From Nematostella vectensis (lineage: Eukaryota; Cnidaria; Anthozoa; Actiniaria; Edwardsiidae), in NCBI RefSeq assembly GCF_932526225.1, contig NC_064035.1, forward strand, positions 17,535,969 to 17,599,968: DNA of 64,000 bases. Direction: 5' to 3'. The position numbers and the translations under genes were made by a program. Below the pieces are notes generated by a model. The model was not told the DNA's origin. It saw only the letters and a list, made by a program, of their open reading frames with translations, and did no database searches. Numbering within the stretch: position 1 is the first letter of the stretch; each line of letters starts with the position of its first letter. Shown here in pieces: positions 60,798 to 64,000 of this stretch.

Positions 60798-61195
60798 ACT
60801 GTCAAAAAATGAGAGGCTATATCCTCTGGAATATATCAGCATTGCACTGCAAGAGGAATTTAATAGGAAAGTCTTGGCATATATTTCTATCAGACCAGAA
60901 TATCAAATATATTGATGAGGCTTACTGGTCGAATCTCTGATAAATAAGGGAAAATATTTCACTAAACACGCCATGTCCACAAGTTTTAATGATCTGTTAT
61001 ATTATGTTCACGAAAACTGGTCGCTGATTTTTACAAAACCCATTTTTCGTTTACACCGTCAGTTGGTAGGAGGATAAAGATAAATGTAACAAGAATGTTG
61101 TAATACTAAATACTAGAATTCCCTGAACTTTCTGGTGTTCTTCAAAGGCATGTGGTTGTTTACTGTCGGTAAAATGTTATATTCCAAATATTTTG

Positions 61196-61201
61196 AATAA
61201 A
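61196..61201 (+). terminator. Probable poly(A) signal of the PTTG1IP-like gene
   Basis: AATAAA about 400 bp after the stop codon. Confidence 0.5.
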
Positions 61202-61480
61202 AAGGGGGTTGTGCAGTAGAAGCTGTTTAAGGTAATTCCCTTTAAATAGTTCTACTATCCAGAATTTTTTTAAACTTGGCATAAACAATATTGAAGTTAA
61301 GGGCTTTTAAAAATGTAATAAAAAGATGGGGGTACCGATCTCGTTTTCACAACAGAGGACGTAGAGTCGACGCGTTTTTACTAATAGCGCGAGGAAAGAT
61401 CCCAACTCTTAGTTTTCAAAAAGATTTCATATAGTCTATTAAGTTCTGTTTGTCGAGCTGCCAAAATCCGATCTCCTAAA

Positions 61481-61881
61481 CAATAACCCGTAGTAGCTAA
61501 CGTTCAAAACAAATCACATTTTAGGAGATCGCACTAAAAAAACACTGATTTCGCCACTATTAATACGGTGAAAAGCGCCATTTTGAAGTATTTTTACGGC
61601 TTGTAAGAGAAAATAAACAAACATCTACTATCATCCTTTATTTTCTTCTTTCAATTTATCATTTTTCCGTATATATTTAAACAATAACCCGTAGTAGCTA
61701 ACGTTCAAAACAAATCACATTTTAGGAGATCGCACTAAAAAAACACTGATTTCGCCACTATTAATACGGTGAAAAGCGCCATTTTGAAGTATTTTTACGG
61801 CTTGTAAGAGAAAATAAACAAACATCTACTATCATCCTTTATTTTCTTCTTTCAATTTATCATTTTTCCGTATATATTTAA
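61481..61881 (+). repeat. 201-bp tandem duplication (2 nearly identical copies)
   Basis: Copies starting CAATAACCCGTAGTAGCTAA at 61481 and 61682 show no differences I could find. Recent duplication between the PTTG1IP-like gene and PRDX5. Confidence 0.95.
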
Positions 61882-61948
61882 ATATTTGAGCAAAAAAAAT
61901 AATGGGTAACCGACTTTGTTCTTCTGTCAAAGCGATTTAAAAAAAAAA

Positions 61949-62245
61949 CCACAGTAACCCAAGCACTCGGTTTACATTCTAGTACTCATGAGAATTTGTT
62001 TAATTATGAAAAAATGGAAAATTAAAGAAAATAGACTTCATAGTGGACTCACTTATTCTTGTCTCTTGGGATCTCTCCCGAGTATAGCGGGTCCATTTTA
62101 CTCACTCGCTTCCCTTTCAGCACCCATACAAGACGTATAAAGTGAGTCCACTATGAAGTGTATTTTATTTAATTTTCCATTTTTTCATCACTATACAAAT
62201 TCTCTTGCGTACTAGAATACAAACCGAGTGCTTGGGTTACCTGTG
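61949..62245. mobile_element. Foldback element, about 297 bp
   Basis: AGTAACCCAAGCACTCGGTT and AACCGAGTGCTTGGGTTACC at the ends, then ACTTCATAGTGGACTCACTT with AAGTGAGTCCACTATGAAGT (62119-62160), give arms of over 100 bp around a short core. It starts about 70 bp after the 201-bp duplication. Confidence 0.85.
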
Positions 62246-62793
62246 AAAAAACGAACCCCTTTTGCTTTGTTTTATTTGAACGAAACAGCGAGCGCCACTA
62301 TGCCCAGAATGGGTGTGCAGTGCAATTCAAGGAAATTACCTTAATTGCGCACTCAACATGTTCTAACAAGTAAATATGCCAAACATGACCAGGCCAGACA
62401 CGTTTTTTTGTCCATACTATTGACTATTGACAATTTGTCCTTTCCCTTATTGTCTCTGAGTATTGGCCTTTGGGCTCATAGACTATTGACCCAGAGCCCA
62501 CACATGCACTAGAAATAATGGTTAATTATCATATACCCATCATACTATTTGCCACTTCTTTGCCATTTCTACAATACTGTTTTATTGAGTTTTTAAGCAG
62601 AGACCAAGGAGCTAAAACTTCGAAGCATCTTTGGAAACATGAAGGGGGAGAGGTTGGGGGTGGATTTTGTTCAGAAATAGAAGTGATGTAACCATTGACA
62701 TACATCGAACTAAAGCAATCCCATTTCGTTTATGTTTAGTCACAACCTTTTTTATTTGTTTTCTCTAAAATAAACAGACTAATTTCATAATGG

Positions 62794-63961
62794 TCAAAGC
62801 TGGCTCAGGATTGAGTTGGACAAACTGCATGTCAGTCCCGTACCATCTGGCTCAACATGAAGCTGCTTAACGACCCCATCCTCAACCAACATTGCATACC
62901 TACAACACAACAACATGTTTATGAAAATATGCACATCCTCAACCAACATTGCTTACCTACTACAGAACAACATGTTTATGAAAATATACACATCCTCAAC
63001 CAACATTGCTTACCTACTACAGAACAACATGTTTATGAAAATATACACATCCTCAACCAACATTGCTTACCTACTACACAACAACATGTTTATAGAAAAT
63101 ATACATATCCTCAACCAAGATTGCTTACCTACAACACAGCAACGACAAATTACCCTAGGCACATTGCAAACATAAAACAAAGCAACATTTATAAAACTAT
63201 TATCAACCAACATTGCATAGTTATACCATGACCATACCATGTTAGTGGAGGACTGTTACTATGTAAAATGGATGTGTTTTAAGAGTATCATGGGGGGAAA
63301 GAAATTTTTCCTTTTTTTTTCTCCCCTCGACCCCCCCCAGTTTCTGCCGCCCATGAGTATTAAATTGAAAATACAAACTGGTATCAGACAATTCCATAGA
63401 GAAACAAGGAGGCATCACTTACCGTTTTGACCTTATATTGCCAAGGAATGGAGTGGCGTCTAGCTCTAAGTCCACAGCCTGCATCAGAAATGAGGAGATA
63501 TTTGTAACATTCAGGGGCAAAGTCAGCATTTCCCGAAGGGAACAATATATACAATATATTTTGGCTGACATTGCACCCAGGTTCTATCCATATGAAATTC
63601 TTATTCAAAAGGCAGGAGAAAATGACAGGACATATATCAATATGTAAAAAAAATACTATAGTGATACCTTGGTAAATTCCCCATGTACATCAGCAAGCAT
63701 TTGGATCTACAAAATAATATAACATGCTCAGACTATAATGACACCTTGTTTCCATTGTAACAGTAAAATAATGATTCACACATTTCCTGTGTATACCTGC
63801 TTTTTTAATGAGAAAGGGAACAAATAAAACTAAACTTAAGTGATAAAAGTTTATAAGATATAAACACTTACCTTGCCCTGACATCCGTTTGCTTCTCCCC
63901 ATGCACTCATGACAAACGGGTCATTGACAGCTATGCATGCAACTACATCCACACCTTTACT
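62794..63961 (-). CDS. PRDX5: Peroxiredoxin-5, 3' exons (5' end cut by window)
   Basis: Atypical 2-Cys peroxiredoxin reducing H2O2, alkyl peroxides and peroxynitrite (mitochondria, peroxisomes, cytosol). Four exons, read right to left: 63872-63961 (SKGVDVVACIAVNDPFVMSA, WGEANGCQGK), 63668-63706 (IQMLADVHGEFTK), 63423-63478 (AVDLELDATPFLGNIRSKR) and 62794-62899 (YAMLVEDGVVKQLHVEPDG, then TGLTCSLSNSILSQL and stop). Phases agree, and the order and lengths match human PRDX5 from its middle to the end. The resolving-type Cys is present in GLTCSL. The peroxidatic Cys exon lies beyond the window. TTTATT at 62751-62756 is a possible poly(A) signal on this strand. The last intron carries the 57-bp array. 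Confidence 0.95.
62881..63222 (+). repeat. 57-bp minisatellite, about 6 copies, built from the PRDX5 last-exon acceptor
   Basis: Starts CTCAACCAACATTGC at 62881 (the real exon), 62938, 62995, 63052 and 63110, with a partial unit near 63205. On the coding strand each unit contains a TAG acceptor-like site and GCAATGTTGGTTGAGGATG, which encodes AMLVED in the true exon. In copies 2-5 the Tyr codon is changed so that GTAAGCAATG follows TAG, giving an in-frame stop and a donor-like GTAAGC. Confidence 0.95.
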
Positions 63962-64000
63962 CTACGTATTAAAAACAGGACAGCAAACGTTTCACCAGCA

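Noticed and set aside
63239-63430. Plus-strand frame beginning MLVEDC, like the PRDX5 exon start MLVEDG
   Set aside because: It is on the opposite strand, lacks the rest of the exon and has no splice site; coincidence.
1-64000. tRNA, rRNA or viral genes
   Set aside because: No cloverleaf with A/B boxes, no rRNA segments and no viral or reverse-transcriptase domains were recognised on either strand by eye.

Overview
The window is eukaryotic and animal: every recognisable gene is split by GT/AG introns that join in phase, and the products are an NMDA-like glutamate receptor, UBA5, the basal body protein BBOF1, a PDE1-type phosphodiesterase, a type II membrane esterase-like protein, a PTTG1IP-like PSI protein and peroxiredoxin-5. 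The AT-rich background, short introns, many small inverted-repeat transposons and gene content suggest an invertebrate, most likely an anthozoan cnidarian (sea anemone or coral). That assignment is inference, not proof.

Layout. 1-8676 (-): NMDA-like receptor, cut at its 3' end by the window edge. 8677-11675: intergenic, small repeats. 11676-20584 (-): UBA5, 13 coding exons giving a complete 404-residue protein. 20585-21135: a short head-to-head promoter. 21136-29066 (+): BBOF1, 15 coding exons, 538 residues. 29067-42140: gene-poor, with several inverted-repeat elements. 42141-48841 (+): PDE1-type phosphodiesterase, 5' exon(s) not found. 48842-54373: mostly repeats and one doubtful small secreted-protein candidate. 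54374-55681 (+): single-exon PC-esterase/SGNH-like membrane protein. 57642-60797 (+): PTTG1IP-like protein with three PSI-type modules in two exons. 62794-63961 (-): 3' exons of peroxiredoxin-5, cut at its 5' end.

The genes are unrelated housekeeping, ciliary, signalling and redox genes and do not form a pathway or cluster. The one suggestive pair is UBA5 and BBOF1, which share a promoter region.

The most unusual signal is in the tandem repeats. In at least five places the repeat unit is a copy of an exon-intron boundary of the host gene: the receptor M3/S2 donor (34-bp unit, about 60 copies), the UBA5 exon 12 acceptor (29-bp unit, about 29 copies), the peroxiredoxin last-exon acceptor (57-bp unit, about 6 copies), the PDE1 DLDKW exon acceptor (2 copies) and the PDE1 last-exon acceptor (4 decayed copies). 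Further arrays lie immediately beside splice sites in UBA5 intron 10, BBOF1 intron 13 and two PDE1 introns. This looks like repeated birth of minisatellites from splice junctions, seen at several stages, which leaves the introns full of decoy splice sites.
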